Shown: positions 51,609-60,018 of the stretch, in pieces
How positions within the stretch are numbered: the first letter of the stretch is position 1
Layout of the letters: the number at the start of each line of letters is the position of its first letter
NCBI GenBank assembly: GCA_963669455.1
Contig: OY770026.1
Span: forward strand, 310,001-374,000
DNA length: 64,000 nt
Source: JAWKWH01 sp963669455
GTDB lineage: Bacteria > Pseudomonadota > Alphaproteobacteria > Rhizobiales > Rhizobiaceae
Direction: 5' to 3'
Translations under genes and position numbers: made by a program
Notes under the pieces: generated by a model
What the model was told of the DNA's origin: nothing
What the model saw: only the letters and a program-made list of their open reading frames with translations
The model's database searches: none

Positions 51609-51622
51609 TAACTATCTGGTTA
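51609..51622. promoter_or_regulatory. TetR-type operator candidate between CoA-transferase and aldo/keto reductase
   Basis: TAACTATCTGGTTA (TAAC-N6-GTTA) followed by TTTAATTGC matches the site at 48671 and the extended site at 59126. It lies in the 146-base divergent region and could control both genes. Confidence 0.6.
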
Positions 51623-51724
51623 TTTAATTGCATATCATATAGTCTGAATCAAGCGCCTCGGCGGGATCGAACCGGAATTGTTTTTTTGTTTTAAAAATGG
51701 AATGCGCATAGTGGAGATCAGCAA

Positions 51725-52543
51725 ATGAATATCCTGTTTCAAAAAACAAACCAGCGGGTGTTTGGTACGTATCCGTTGCGAGGCGATGCGTTGAACGACG
51801 CGGTGACAGCCGCGATAAATGCGGGTTACCGGGCTTTCGATACGGCACAGATGTATGGAAACGAGGCCGACACCGGCGAGGTGCTGGTGGGCTGTGGCGT
51901 CGCGCGCGAGGAAACATGCATCATCACCAAAGTGCATCCCGACAATTATGCGCCAGAAAAATTCGTCACGTCGGTCGAAAACAGTCTGAAAAAACTGCGC
52001 GTCGACAGTTTGGACGTGCTGCTATTGCATTGGCCTCCCGCCGGTGGCGCGGTCGAGGCGCCGCTGAAACTGTTGCAGGAAACGCACAATCGGGGGCTCG
52101 CGCGCACGATTGGCGTGTCGAATTTCAATGCTGCGATGATGCGAACGGCAAAGGCGGTCGTCGACGCGCCGCTTGTCGCAAACCAGGTCGAGTTCCACCC
52201 GCTTTTGGACCAGAGCAAATTGCTGGCGGCAAGTGCGGAGACCGGTATCCCGCTGATGTCCTATTGCTCGGTCGCGCGCGGCGAAGTGTTCAACTATCCG
52301 CTGTTTGCCGAAATCGGGGCCAGCTACGGCAAAACCGCCGGCCAAATCGTACTGCGCTGGATCCTGCAAAAGGGTGTCGCCACGAACACCATGTCGACCC
52401 GGCCTGAAAACATCCTGGCTAATTTCAATGTGATGGATTTCACCTTGTCATCGGTCGATATGGCCCGGATCGACGCATTGGGCGTGACCGGCCACCGGAT
52501 CGTAACCGAGGACATCGTGCCCTGGGCGCCCAATTGGGACTGA
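51725..52543 (+). CDS. Aldo/keto reductase
   Basis: A 272-residue AKR (AKR5/2,5-diketogluconate reductase-like). Catalytic tetrad: Asp and Tyr in AFDTAQMYGNEADTG, Lys in IITKVHPDN, His in DVLLLHWPP. The NADPH-binding end is VATNTMSTRPENILANF. It would reduce an aldehyde or ketone, or run in reverse on an alcohol. It is divergent from the CoA-transferase gene with a shared operator candidate, and convergent with the GMC oxidoreductase. GGAGATC precedes the ATG. Confidence 0.88.
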   Translation: MNILFQKTNQRVFGTYPLRGDALNDAVTAAINAGYRAFDTAQMYGNEADTGEVLVGCGVAREETCIITKVHPDNYAPEKFVTSVENSLKKLRVDSLDVLLLHWPPAGGAVEAPLKLLQETHNRGLARTIGVSNFNAAMMRTAKAVVDAPLVANQVEFHPLLDQSKLLAASAETGIPLMSYCSVARGEVFNYPLFAEIGASYGKTAGQIVLRWILQKGVATNTMSTRPENILANFNVMDFTLSSVDMARIDALGVTGHRIVTEDIVPWAPNWD

Positions 52544-52579
52544 CAGAAAACAGCGCCATATCAGCCCTGTTTATGAGCA

Positions 52580-52588
52580 TACGCTCTA
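52580..52588 (-). repeat. Possible family A end remnant at the GMC gene stop
   Basis: Read on the minus strand, TAGAGCGTA starts at the GMC oxidoreductase stop codon, the TAG being its first three bases. Only nine bases match, which could be chance; it is listed because the dehydratase gene at 3951 has the same arrangement with a far longer match. Confidence 0.3.
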
Positions 52589-54187
52589 ATAATTCCCGCG
52601 GATCATGTCGGCGGCTTTTTCGCCGATCATAATCGTCGGCGCATTGGTATTCGAACCCACCAGGCTTGGCATGACAGAGCTGTCGCAGATGCGCAGCCCG
52701 TCGAGCCCATGCACGCGCAGTTGCGGGTCGACCACCGCCATCTCGTCGGTGCCCATCTTGCAGGTGCAGGTTGGATGATATGACGTGCGGCCATATTGGC
52801 GCGCATAGTCCTCGAAATCTTTCTGGGTCTTCACGCTGTCATCGGGGAAGCGGAGATGGCGGATATATTTCTGCATCGATTTCTGGCGGAACATGTCGAC
52901 CGACAGTTTTACGCCTTCAACGGAGGTTTTCAGATCGTCGGGATGGCTCAGATAGTTCGGGTCCACCAAAGGGGCATCGGCCGGATCGGCCGAGCGCAGT
53001 TTTACCGTGCCGCGCGCCTTGGGGCGCAATGTGTAGGAGTTAAGCGTCACACCCGACGAACCCGGCGGTACGCTCGGCACGCCCTCTTCCGCGCCGGCGC
53101 CGGCAAGAAAATGAAACTGAAGATCCGGGACAGTGTTTTCGGGAGTATGGTCCCAGAATACCCCGCCCTCGACTACATTCGAGCATACAGGGCCGGTCCT
53201 AAACAGCACATATTGCATTCCCGCCCACAGCATCCAGTGGAATTTCTGATATTTATCGAGGCTATAATGGCCGTTGAGCTCGGCCACGATGTCGATGCCG
53301 AAATGGTCGTTTAAATTCTCGCCCACGCCGGGCAGATCATGCACCACCTTTATCCCGTGATCGGCTAGGTCGCCGGCCGGACCCACGCCGGACAACAGCA
53401 TCAGTTTAGGTGAACCGATCGCGCCGGAGGTAAGCAGCACTTCCGAACCGGCCCGCGCCACCACTGTGTTGCTGCCGGTTGAATATTCCACACCCACCGC
53501 GCGGGTACCTTCAAAGACTATCCGTTTGACCAGCGCGCCCGTTTCTACGGCCAGATTGGGGCGCTTCATGGCTGGTCTGAGATAACCAATGGCGGCCGAG
53601 CAGCGCCGTCCGTTTACAACGTTTACCTGATAGGCGCCGCAGCCCTTTTGCACAGGACCATTAAAATCCGGATTATACGGAATGCCCATCTCCTGGCACG
53701 CGCGGATGAAGGCGCGTGTCATAAATTGCGGATCCTGCAGGTTCGAGACACCCAAGGGGCCTTCCGTTCCGTGCCAGTCGCCGGCGAGGATCGTATTGCC
53801 CTCAGCGCGAAGGAAATATTGCTTGATGTCGTCAAAGGCCCAGCCTTCGGCGCCCTCCTCATTGGCCCAGCGGTCGTAATCGGCCGGATTGCCGCGGGTG
53901 AACACCTCGGCATTCACCGACGAGCCACCACCCAGCACCTTGCCCTGGGCATAGGGGATTTCGCGATTGTTGGCGTGTTTTTGCGGCACCGTGTTGAACC
54001 CCCAGGTGCGCGGTCCGGCGGTCAGCTTGGAAAAGCCCACAGGCATATGGATGTATGGATGGCTGTCCTTGCCACCGGCTTCCAGCAGCAATACCTGAAC
54101 ATCGGGGTTTTCGGTCAGCCGGTGGGCCAGCACGCAGCCTGAGGAACCGCCGCCGATGATGATGAAATCATAGCCCTTATCTGCCAT
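52586..54187 (-). CDS. GMC family oxidoreductase (alcohol or choline dehydrogenase-like)
   Basis: A 533-residue FAD enzyme oxidising a primary or secondary alcohol. FAD-binding is FIIIGGGSSGCVLAHRLTE and LLLEAGGKD. GMC signature 1 is GKVLGGGSSVNAEVFTRGNP, signature 2 LTSGAIGSPKLMLLSGVG, and the catalytic His lies in SYHPTCTCKMG. No export signal is visible, so it acts in the cytoplasm or at the membrane. ATG 54187 shares one base with the stop of a short upstream frame (TGATG), implying coupling. It is the last gene of the Rbs-type importer operon and probably catalyses the first oxidation of the imported compound. Confidence 0.9.
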   Translation of the reverse strand: MADKGYDFIIIGGGSSGCVLAHRLTENPDVQVLLLEAGGKDSHPYIHMPVGFSKLTAGPRTWGFNTVPQKHANNREIPYAQGKVLGGGSSVNAEVFTRGNPADYDRWANEEGAEGWAFDDIKQYFLRAEGNTILAGDWHGTEGPLGVSNLQDPQFMTRAFIRACQEMGIPYNPDFNGPVQKGCGAYQVNVVNGRRCSAAIGYLRPAMKRPNLAVETGALVKRIVFEGTRAVGVEYSTGSNTVVARAGSEVLLTSGAIGSPKLMLLSGVGPAGDLADHGIKVVHDLPGVGENLNDHFGIDIVAELNGHYSLDKYQKFHWMLWAGMQYVLFRTGPVCSNVVEGGVFWDHTPENTVPDLQFHFLAGAGAEEGVPSVPPGSSGVTLNSYTLRPKARGTVKLRSADPADAPLVDPNYLSHPDDLKTSVEGVKLSVDMFRQKSMQKYIRHLRFPDDSVKTQKDFEDYARQYGRTSYHPTCTCKMGTDEMAVVDPQLRVHGLDGLRICDSSVMPSLVGSNTNAPTIMIGEKAADMIRGNY

Positions 54188-54324
54188 CACCTTACCCAAT
54201 GGTTGCGCTTGCCGATTTCGATATGGACCGACTTTAGCTTGGTGTATTCTTCGGCGCCATCGATATGAAATCCAAATTCGCGCGGCTCAATAGGCAGGCA
54301 AAGGCGGGAGCTGTTCAGGTTCAT
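54187..54324 (-). pseudogene. Short frame resembling an aldehyde dehydrogenase C-terminus
   Basis: A 45-residue frame from ATG 54324 (a second ATG is at 54327) to TGA 54187-54189. Its later part reads PREFGFHIDGAEEYTKLKSV then HIEIG, which resembles the C-terminal end of NAD-dependent aldehyde dehydrogenases (REFG...EEYTxLKxVxI). CTGAGG lies five bases upstream of the ATG, nine bases after the permease stop, and the stop overlaps the GMC start. I read it as what is left of an aldehyde dehydrogenase after an internal deletion, kept in frame by translational coupling. It could still be a real small protein. Confidence 0.5.
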
Positions 54325-54336
54325 CATGGCCTCAGG

Positions 54337-55278
54337 TCACTTAACGATTTTGAGTTTGGAGCGGTCGATGGTGAGCGCGATGGCGACAATCAGAACGATG
54401 CCGAACACCATCTGCTGCTGGGTCGCATCGACTTCGAGATAGACCATGGCCACGCGGATCACCATTACGATGAGCGTGCCGATGGCGGTATTGACGACAC
54501 CGCCGACACCACCGGTGAGCGGCGTGCCTCCCACCAGCACCGCGACAATCGCCAAAAGAAGAAATCCGTTGGCCAGGTTGGCATCGCCGCCTGACAATTT
54601 GACCGAAAAGACCAGCCCTGAGATCGCTGCCAGCGCACCGCTGAGCGCAAATGCCAGGATTTTGACCCGGTCCACATTGATACCAGATGCGACGGCGGCA
54701 AGCTCGCCTGCGCCGACCGCTTTCAGCGAGCGCCCGAAGGTCGTGCGGGTCTGTAAAAACCAGCAGACGGCCAGGAGAACCCCGGCGATGATCAGTTCGT
54801 TTGGAATGCCTGCGGTATTTTCGAACATCCATCCGAAGCTTGCATCACGTTGCTCGGCATCCATATGCAGCGCCCGCTGACCCGACAGCCATCTTGCTGC
54901 CGATAGTGCGACAAAACCCATCGCCAGTGTCGACACAAAGGAAGGGACGTAAAGCCGTGAGGTGACAAATCCGGAAAGTGCGCCGAAACCGGCACCGGCG
55001 AAGATGCACAAAACTGCGACGCCGATACCGAAATCCATCAGATAGACCGTGGCGATCACGGTAACCAGATTTGCTAATTGCTGCACCGACAGATCGATCC
55101 CGCCAATATAGACCGCAAAGGTCATGCCAAGCGCCATGACAAAAAGCGGCACCACATCTGCGGTCAGCACGATGAAGCTGGCCGGGCTTAAAAAAGCCGG
55201 GTTGGCAATGCCGACCACAGCAATCAGCGCAACCAGGGTGATCCAGGGAAGATGCGGTTTGATACGTTCCATGTTCAC
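54337..55278 (-). CDS. Rbs-type (CUT2) ABC importer, permease 2
   Basis: A 313-residue RbsC-like permease with about nine hydrophobic helices. It has VPLFVMALGMTFAVYIGGIDLS near residue 40 (the GIDLSV motif of the family), FVSTLAMGFVALSAA, and the coupling region TTFGRSLKAVGAGELAAVAS GINVDRVK. This operon has two different permeases rather than one RbsC used as a homodimer, so the channel is probably a heterodimer. It ends 9 bases before the short ALDH-like frame. Confidence 0.88.
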   Translation of the reverse strand: MNMERIKPHLPWITLVALIAVVGIANPAFLSPASFIVLTADVVPLFVMALGMTFAVYIGGIDLSVQQLANLVTVIATVYLMDFGIGVAVLCIFAGAGFGALSGFVTSRLYVPSFVSTLAMGFVALSAARWLSGQRALHMDAEQRDASFGWMFENTAGIPNELIIAGVLLAVCWFLQTRTTFGRSLKAVGAGELAAVASGINVDRVKILAFALSGALAAISGLVFSVKLSGGDANLANGFLLLAIVAVLVGGTPLTGGVGGVVNTAIGTLIVMVIRVAMVYLEVDATQQQMVFGIVLIVAIALTIDRSKLKIVK

Positions 55279-55287
55279 GGTTCTTTT

Positions 55288-56793
55288 TCAGATCATGTGG
55301 TGGACAAGGTCATAAAGCGATGGTTTTGATCCGGGGGCGCCAGCGAAATGCTTCTGCACCTCGCCATCCTTCAAAACGATGATGTTGTGGGAAAGGCCGA
55401 TGGCCTCTTCAAGCGTGTCGGCCACGAGGATGATCCCGGCGCCTGCATCCGACATATCGCGGATGGTGTCATAGACGTCTTCCTTCGCCCCGATATCGAG
55501 CCCCCTTGTGGGGTGATCCATCAGCAGGATATCCGACCCGCCCGAGCGCCATTTCGCCAGCACCACCTTTTGCTGGTTACCGCCCGACAACCCGCCGCAA
55601 TCCTTGTAGATATCCGGTGTCTTGATTGCGAGGCTTCGAACCTGCTCCTCGGCCAGTGCCTTTTCCCTGCCGATGTGCAAAACGCCGAGGGATGCAAAAT
55701 TTCCCATCTGCGACAGGGTCATATTTTCATAGACATTCATGCCCGCCACGATCCCCTCGATCTTGCGTTCACGCGGCAGGTAACCAATACCGCAGGCGAC
55801 GCCCTTTTGCGGGCTGAACCGGGCGATCTTGTCTCCCTTGATGGTCAGGACGCCGGTGTCGGGGCGTTCGATCCCGAATATGGTGCGCAAAATTGCCTCG
55901 CGTCCCGAGCCTTCGGTGCCAACGAGGCACAAAACCTCGCCGGCGTGCAGATCAAGCGATATGTCACGGTATTTCCCGCCCATGCTGGCGTTTTTGAGCG
56001 ACAGAAGCACCTTGTCCGCATCATAGGGTTTTTGCTTTTGCTCGCGGTAATATTGCTTGTCGACGTCACGGCCCACCATCTTGCGCTGGATCGCGTCGAT
56101 CTCTGCCTCGTCATGGCTCACCACATCCACGACCTCACCGTCCTTCATCACGTAGATGCGGCTGGAAAGCTCCAGCACTTCATCCATACGATGGCTGACG
56201 AAGATGAAGCTTGCCCGGTTGGTCAGTTCGCGCACGATGGTAAACAACAGCTCGACCTCTTCGCGGGCTAGCACGGATGTCGGCTCGTCCAGCAGGATAA
56301 CCAGATCGCCGTCGATGCGTTCCTCCAGTGTCAGGACCTTGGCAAGCTCGACCAGCTGGCGCTGCGCAAAGCTCAGTTTCGAGGTGACGGTGGCCGGATC
56401 GATGTCGAGTTTGACCTTGGCAAGCTGATGCCTTGCTGCCTCTGTCATCGCCTTCCAGTCGATCACGCCGAAACGCACGAATTGCTGTTCGAAGCCTAGA
56501 AAAATATTCTCCATCACCGTGAGGTTGGTGATCAGCGACTGTTCCTGGAACACCATGCCGATGCCGTGATCCATGGCCTGGCGCGGATTTTGAAACCGCA
56601 CCGTCCTGCCGTCGATGGCAATCACGCCGCCATCGGGCTGATAGGCGCCGTAGATGATTTTCATCAGTGTCGATTTGCCGGCGCCGTTTTCCCCGACCAG
56701 CCCGACGATCTCGCCGCGGTTCACTTTGAAATCAACCGCCTTGAGCGCATGAACTCCGGGAAAGCGTTTGTCGACATTCTGCAATTCGTACAT
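55288..56793 (-). CDS. Rbs-type (CUT2) ABC importer, double ATP-binding protein
   Basis: A 501-residue RbsA/MglA-like protein with two ABC domains. The first is canonical: Walker A VGENGAGKSTLMKIIYG, LSFAQRQLVELAKVL in the signature position and ILLDEPTSVL. The second (from about 250) has a degenerate Walker A, GTEGSGREAILRTI, but a good signature GGLSGGNQQKVVLAKW, as usual for this family. Ten bases separate it from both flanking permease genes. It drives import by the two permeases. Confidence 0.9.
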   Translation of the reverse strand: MYELQNVDKRFPGVHALKAVDFKVNRGEIVGLVGENGAGKSTLMKIIYGAYQPDGGVIAIDGRTVRFQNPRQAMDHGIGMVFQEQSLITNLTVMENIFLGFEQQFVRFGVIDWKAMTEAARHQLAKVKLDIDPATVTSKLSFAQRQLVELAKVLTLEERIDGDLVILLDEPTSVLAREEVELLFTIVRELTNRASFIFVSHRMDEVLELSSRIYVMKDGEVVDVVSHDEAEIDAIQRKMVGRDVDKQYYREQKQKPYDADKVLLSLKNASMGGKYRDISLDLHAGEVLCLVGTEGSGREAILRTIFGIERPDTGVLTIKGDKIARFSPQKGVACGIGYLPRERKIEGIVAGMNVYENMTLSQMGNFASLGVLHIGREKALAEEQVRSLAIKTPDIYKDCGGLSGGNQQKVVLAKWRSGGSDILLMDHPTRGLDIGAKEDVYDTIRDMSDAGAGIILVADTLEEAIGLSHNIIVLKDGEVQKHFAGAPGSKPSLYDLVHHMI

Positions 56794-56802
56794 CCGGGCC
56801 TC

Positions 56803-57816
56803 CTATTTGACGAAGCTGACGGATTTTCGGTCGGTCGATAAGATAACCGCCGCGATGACGAGGATGCCTAAAACAGCCGATTGAATGTAGCTGGGCAGGC
56901 CGATCACAACCATGCCATTGTTGATGACGAAGACGATCAACACGCCGGTCAGCGTATTGAACACCCCGCCAATACCGCCCCACAGCGCGGTACCGCCGAC
57001 CACCACGGCGGTGATCGAGACGAACATGAAATTCGCGCCGGTCACGGTTTCGGCGATGCCTATCTTGCCCACGGCCAGAAGCCCGCCCATGCCGTAACAG
57101 ATGCCGGCCAGGGTAAAGCCCAGGATGCGCACCTTGTTGACATTGAGCCCGCTGGCAATTGCCAGTTCCTCGCCGCCGCCAACGGCATAAAAGTTGCGGC
57201 CAAGCGTGGTGCGGGTCTGGATGAACCAGGCGATCAGCAAGAACGCGCCAGCAACATAGATCATGATGGGAAAATTGAGCCAGCGCTCGGTCAGAAGCGA
57301 GCGGAACAGCGGATCTTCTACCCGGACCCGGTCACCGCCGGTCAGCAGCAGAGCAAACCCGGTGCCCACAAACCCCATCGCCAGCGACGCCATGAAGCTT
57401 GGTATCTTCAGCTTGACGTGCACCAGCCCGGTCATCAGGCCAACCGCCGCACCGACAACAAGTGCTAACGGCAGCGCCAGCCAGGCCCAACTCGCCAATG
57501 TGGCTCCCATGGCGATGAAAGCATAGGCAAATACCACCGCTGTTACGCTCACCGTTCCCTCCATCGACAAATCGATCGAGCCCATGATGATGATGAAGGT
57601 GACACCGATGGCAACCATTAGGGCAGGTGCCGCGGCAATGGCGATGCGCGCAAAATTGCGGATCGACAGAAACCGGCTGTCCAGAAGGTAGATGTGATCC
57701 TTACCCTTGGCCCAAGCATTGGTCATCTCGAAGACCGGAAAGGCCAGCAGCAATACACCAAGCACAAATAGCGGCGCCCATTTCAGCAGTGTTTCCCTGG
57801 TCAAATGGCCGCGCAC
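56803..57816 (-). CDS. Rbs-type (CUT2) ABC importer, permease 1
   Basis: A 337-residue RbsC-like permease with about nine hydrophobic helices. The motif LMVAIGVTFIIIMGSIDLSM, IPSFMASLAMGFVGTGFALL and the coupling segment TTLGRNFYAVGGGEELAIAS are typical. The N-terminal ~25 residues before the first helix are charged. A long insert (LLDSRFLSIRNFARI) lies between the first two helices. It follows the binding-protein gene after 106 bases containing a strong hairpin. Confidence 0.88.
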   Translation of the reverse strand: MRGHLTRETLLKWAPLFVLGVLLLAFPVFEMTNAWAKGKDHIYLLDSRFLSIRNFARIAIAAAPALMVAIGVTFIIIMGSIDLSMEGTVSVTAVVFAYAFIAMGATLASWAWLALPLALVVGAAVGLMTGLVHVKLKIPSFMASLAMGFVGTGFALLLTGGDRVRVEDPLFRSLLTERWLNFPIMIYVAGAFLLIAWFIQTRTTLGRNFYAVGGGEELAIASGLNVNKVRILGFTLAGICYGMGGLLAVGKIGIAETVTGANFMFVSITAVVVGGTALWGGIGGVFNTLTGVLIVFVINNGMVVIGLPSYIQSAVLGILVIAAVILSTDRKSVSFVK

Positions 57817-57882
57817 GCCCGTCTCCCGAGTGCTTTGTTGATTTGTCTGTTGTTACAAATATAGCGCATAGATGCGATGAGA

Positions 57883-57905
57883 CCGCCCCGGCTAAACCGG
57901 GGCGG
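57883..57905 (-). promoter_or_regulatory. mRNA hairpin between binding-protein and permease genes
   Basis: CCGCCCCGG (57883-57891) and CCGGGGCGG (57897-57905) form a perfect nine-bp stem with a CTAAA loop. No T-run follows on the minus strand, so it is more likely an mRNA-protecting or partial-termination structure that keeps binding-protein expression high. Confidence 0.7.
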
Positions 57906-57922
57906 CAGAAAATACCTCAGCT

Positions 57923-59023
57923 TTATGCAGCCGGTGTGGTCGGGCCCCAAAAGTCGGTCCAGTCGACATTCGGAGAACCGTCGATGTGATCGGCGATAAA
58001 TTTGTCGACATCGGCTTTTGACACGACCAGTGCCGGACCAAAGAACTCGCGGTGGCCTTTCGGCTCGTCCGACGGTTTGAAGGTGCCGATCGCGGCATGG
58101 TAGGCCAGCGAACAGGCGATGCCACCGGCCCATGGCGGATCGGTATAGACGGTGCCCTGCATCTCGCCCGATTGGATGTATCCGGCGGCCTGGGCGGTGC
58201 CGTCATAGCCGACAACCGGAACCTGCCCGGCCAAACCCTCGGCGCGCAGCGCCTCAATGGCACCGAAGGCCATCGTATCGTTGGCACAAAACACGCCTTT
58301 GATCTCATCGCCGAAACGGGTGAGGTATGATGACATGATCTCGGCGGCCTTCTGGGTATCCCAATCGGCGGCCTGATAGTCCAGAAGCTCGGTCTGACCG
58401 TTGGCAGCCATGGCGTTGTCGAGGCCCTGACGGCGCTCAATTGCCGGGTTGTTTGACGGAATGCCGCCGAGACCGACGATGCCGCCCGATCCGCCCATCG
58501 CGTCAATCAGGATATTGGCGACGGTTTCAGCCGGCTTGGTGTCGGACCACGAGATGTGCGCCACATAATTGTCGCCAAAATCCCACGGATGCAAATCGGC
58601 CGTCTTGTTCCAGATCGTGGTGACATAACCGCCCGCTGCCTGTACCGATTCGACGATGGGACGCGCGTTCGGCGCATCGTTGGTGTCGATGCCCAAGGCG
58701 AGATTGCCACCGGTTTTGGACAGGAGCGCTTTGACATCGGCCAGGGATTTTTCGGACGAGCCTTCGTTCAACAGGTGCACCAGATCATCGGCCGGTTTGC
58801 CCAGGCTTTCGACAAAACGGACACCGCCGGAGACGATCGCATTCCAATACGGGTTGGTCCGGTTGCGGTAGCTCCAGGCAATCACCGGCTCAGTGGCCGC
58901 TGCCGCCCTGCGCACGCCAAGCGCGCCCGAAGCAACCACCCCACCTACACCATAGGCGGATGCGAGAAGAAAGTTTCGACGACTGATCGTCTGCTTCTCG
59001 ATATAGTTTTTGATAAATGACAT
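57923..59023 (-). CDS. Rbs-type (CUT2) ABC importer, periplasmic binding protein
   Basis: A 366-residue type I periplasmic binding protein. A twin-arginine signal (ISRRNFLLASAYGVGG, cleavage near AAA-A about residue 43) suggests Tat export, uncommon for sugar-binding proteins. The mature part has WSYRNRTNPYWNAIVSGGVR, the ligand-contact loop LALGIDTNDAPNARPIVESV, IWNKTADLHPWDFGDNY and FCANDTMAFGAIEALRAEG. The compound bound is not evident: CUT2 systems take up sugars, polyols, autoinducer-2 and other small compounds. GGGAGGACC precedes ATG 59023. It starts the operon, divergent from the TetR gene. Confidence 0.88.
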   Translation of the reverse strand: MSFIKNYIEKQTISRRNFLLASAYGVGGVVASGALGVRRAAAATEPVIAWSYRNRTNPYWNAIVSGGVRFVESLGKPADDLVHLLNEGSSEKSLADVKALLSKTGGNLALGIDTNDAPNARPIVESVQAAGGYVTTIWNKTADLHPWDFGDNYVAHISWSDTKPAETVANILIDAMGGSGGIVGLGGIPSNNPAIERRQGLDNAMAANGQTELLDYQAADWDTQKAAEIMSSYLTRFGDEIKGVFCANDTMAFGAIEALRAEGLAGQVPVVGYDGTAQAAGYIQSGEMQGTVYTDPPWAGGIACSLAYHAAIGTFKPSDEPKGHREFFGPALVVSKADVDKFIADHIDGSPNVDWTDFWGPTTPAA

Positions 59024-59120
59024 AAGGTCCTCCCTTTTTTCGCCGTCAATCCAAAGATGTGATGCCAAGTCTGCCCCGTACAAGGCTGCCGGTGGCAGCT
59101 TCGCAACATGCTCGAATTTT

Positions 59121-59140
59121 GTAACTCACTAGTTAGTTAC
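59121..59140. promoter_or_regulatory. TetR-type operator candidate in the importer/TetR divergent region
   Basis: GTAACTCACTAGTTAGTTAC is a 20-bp inverted repeat with two mismatched pairs. The inner TCAC-TAGTTA-GTTA (59126-59139), followed by CTTAATTG, aligns without gaps with the candidates at 48671 and 51609. It sits in the divergent promoter region, where a TetR repressor would control its own gene and the operon. Confidence 0.7.
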
Positions 59141-59255
59141 TTAATTGAATGCTATTCTGTCAAGCGCTACAATCAAAGTGTCGTTCGGTTTTTTTGACCG
59201 GTTTCGTCAAATCGCGCTACGACACAGATCACGACTATCCAAAGGCGGTCCGGCA

Positions 59256-59897
59256 ATGCAGAAAATTTTGAAGAAGACCAGGGATGCGGATGCAACCAGG
59301 GCAAGAATCCTTGCCGCGGCAAAACAGGAATTTGCCGAAAACGGCCTTGCCGGCGCACGGGTCGACGTAATCGCCGCACGGGCCAATTCCAACAAAAGGA
59401 TGATTTATCATTATTTTGGCAACAAGGAGGACCTGTTTAAAACCGTTCTGATCGAGGCCTATCTCGACATCCGCACCGCCGAACAAGCCCTGCGGCTCGA
59501 TCATCTCGCGCCCACCGAGGCGTTGAAAAAACTCGTCACATTTACCTGGAACTACTATCTCGACAACCCTGAGTTTTTAAATCTCGTCAACAGCGCCAAT
59601 CTTCACAAGGGCCGCCATTTAGCGGATTGTGAAGAGGTTCAGATCATCAGCCGCCAATATGTGGGTATGGTTGGGATGATATTGGAACGCGGTGTTGAAG
59701 ACGGCTCGTTCCGCCCGGGCGTCGATCCAGTTCAACTCAATGTCACGATTGCGGCGATCGGATATTATTACCTGACCAACCGGTTTACAGGGTCGATCCT
59801 GTTTGAAAGGGATTTCATGTCACCCGGCCGGCTGGAGGAGCGTCTGGCGTTCAACATCGAGACTATCCTTAGAATGGTCAGAGCGAAAGATTCCTGA
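59256..59897 (+). CDS. TetR family transcriptional regulator
   Basis: A 213-residue TetR protein. The DNA-binding part DATRARILAAAKQEFAENG, GARVDVIAARANSNKRMIYH and YFGNKEDLFKTVL (about 11-60) is canonical. The ligand-binding region (about 75-213) contains YYLDNPEFLNLVNSANLHKG and LTNRFTGSILFERDFMSPGR, the pattern seen in regulators of RutR/NemR type and of catabolic clusters. ATG 59256 was chosen since it leaves a normal short arm before the first helix. It is divergent from the importer operon, with the operator candidate between, and is probably the regulator of the whole 44.7-59 kb cluster. Confidence 0.88.
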   Translation: MQKILKKTRDADATRARILAAAKQEFAENGLAGARVDVIAARANSNKRMIYHYFGNKEDLFKTVLIEAYLDIRTAEQALRLDHLAPTEALKKLVTFTWNYYLDNPEFLNLVNSANLHKGRHLADCEEVQIISRQYVGMVGMILERGVEDGSFRPGVDPVQLNVTIAAIGYYYLTNRFTGSILFERDFMSPGRLEERLAFNIETILRMVRAKDS

Positions 59898-60018
59898 CCG
59901 CCTGGCAAGCCGATAGATCGGGTCTGCTCTATCCATATCCAGTCGAGTCAGAAGACCCAAATTTGCAATTTGGCAGCAAATCCTATATATAATGCCAAAA
60001 GGCAAGAAAGGTACCACG

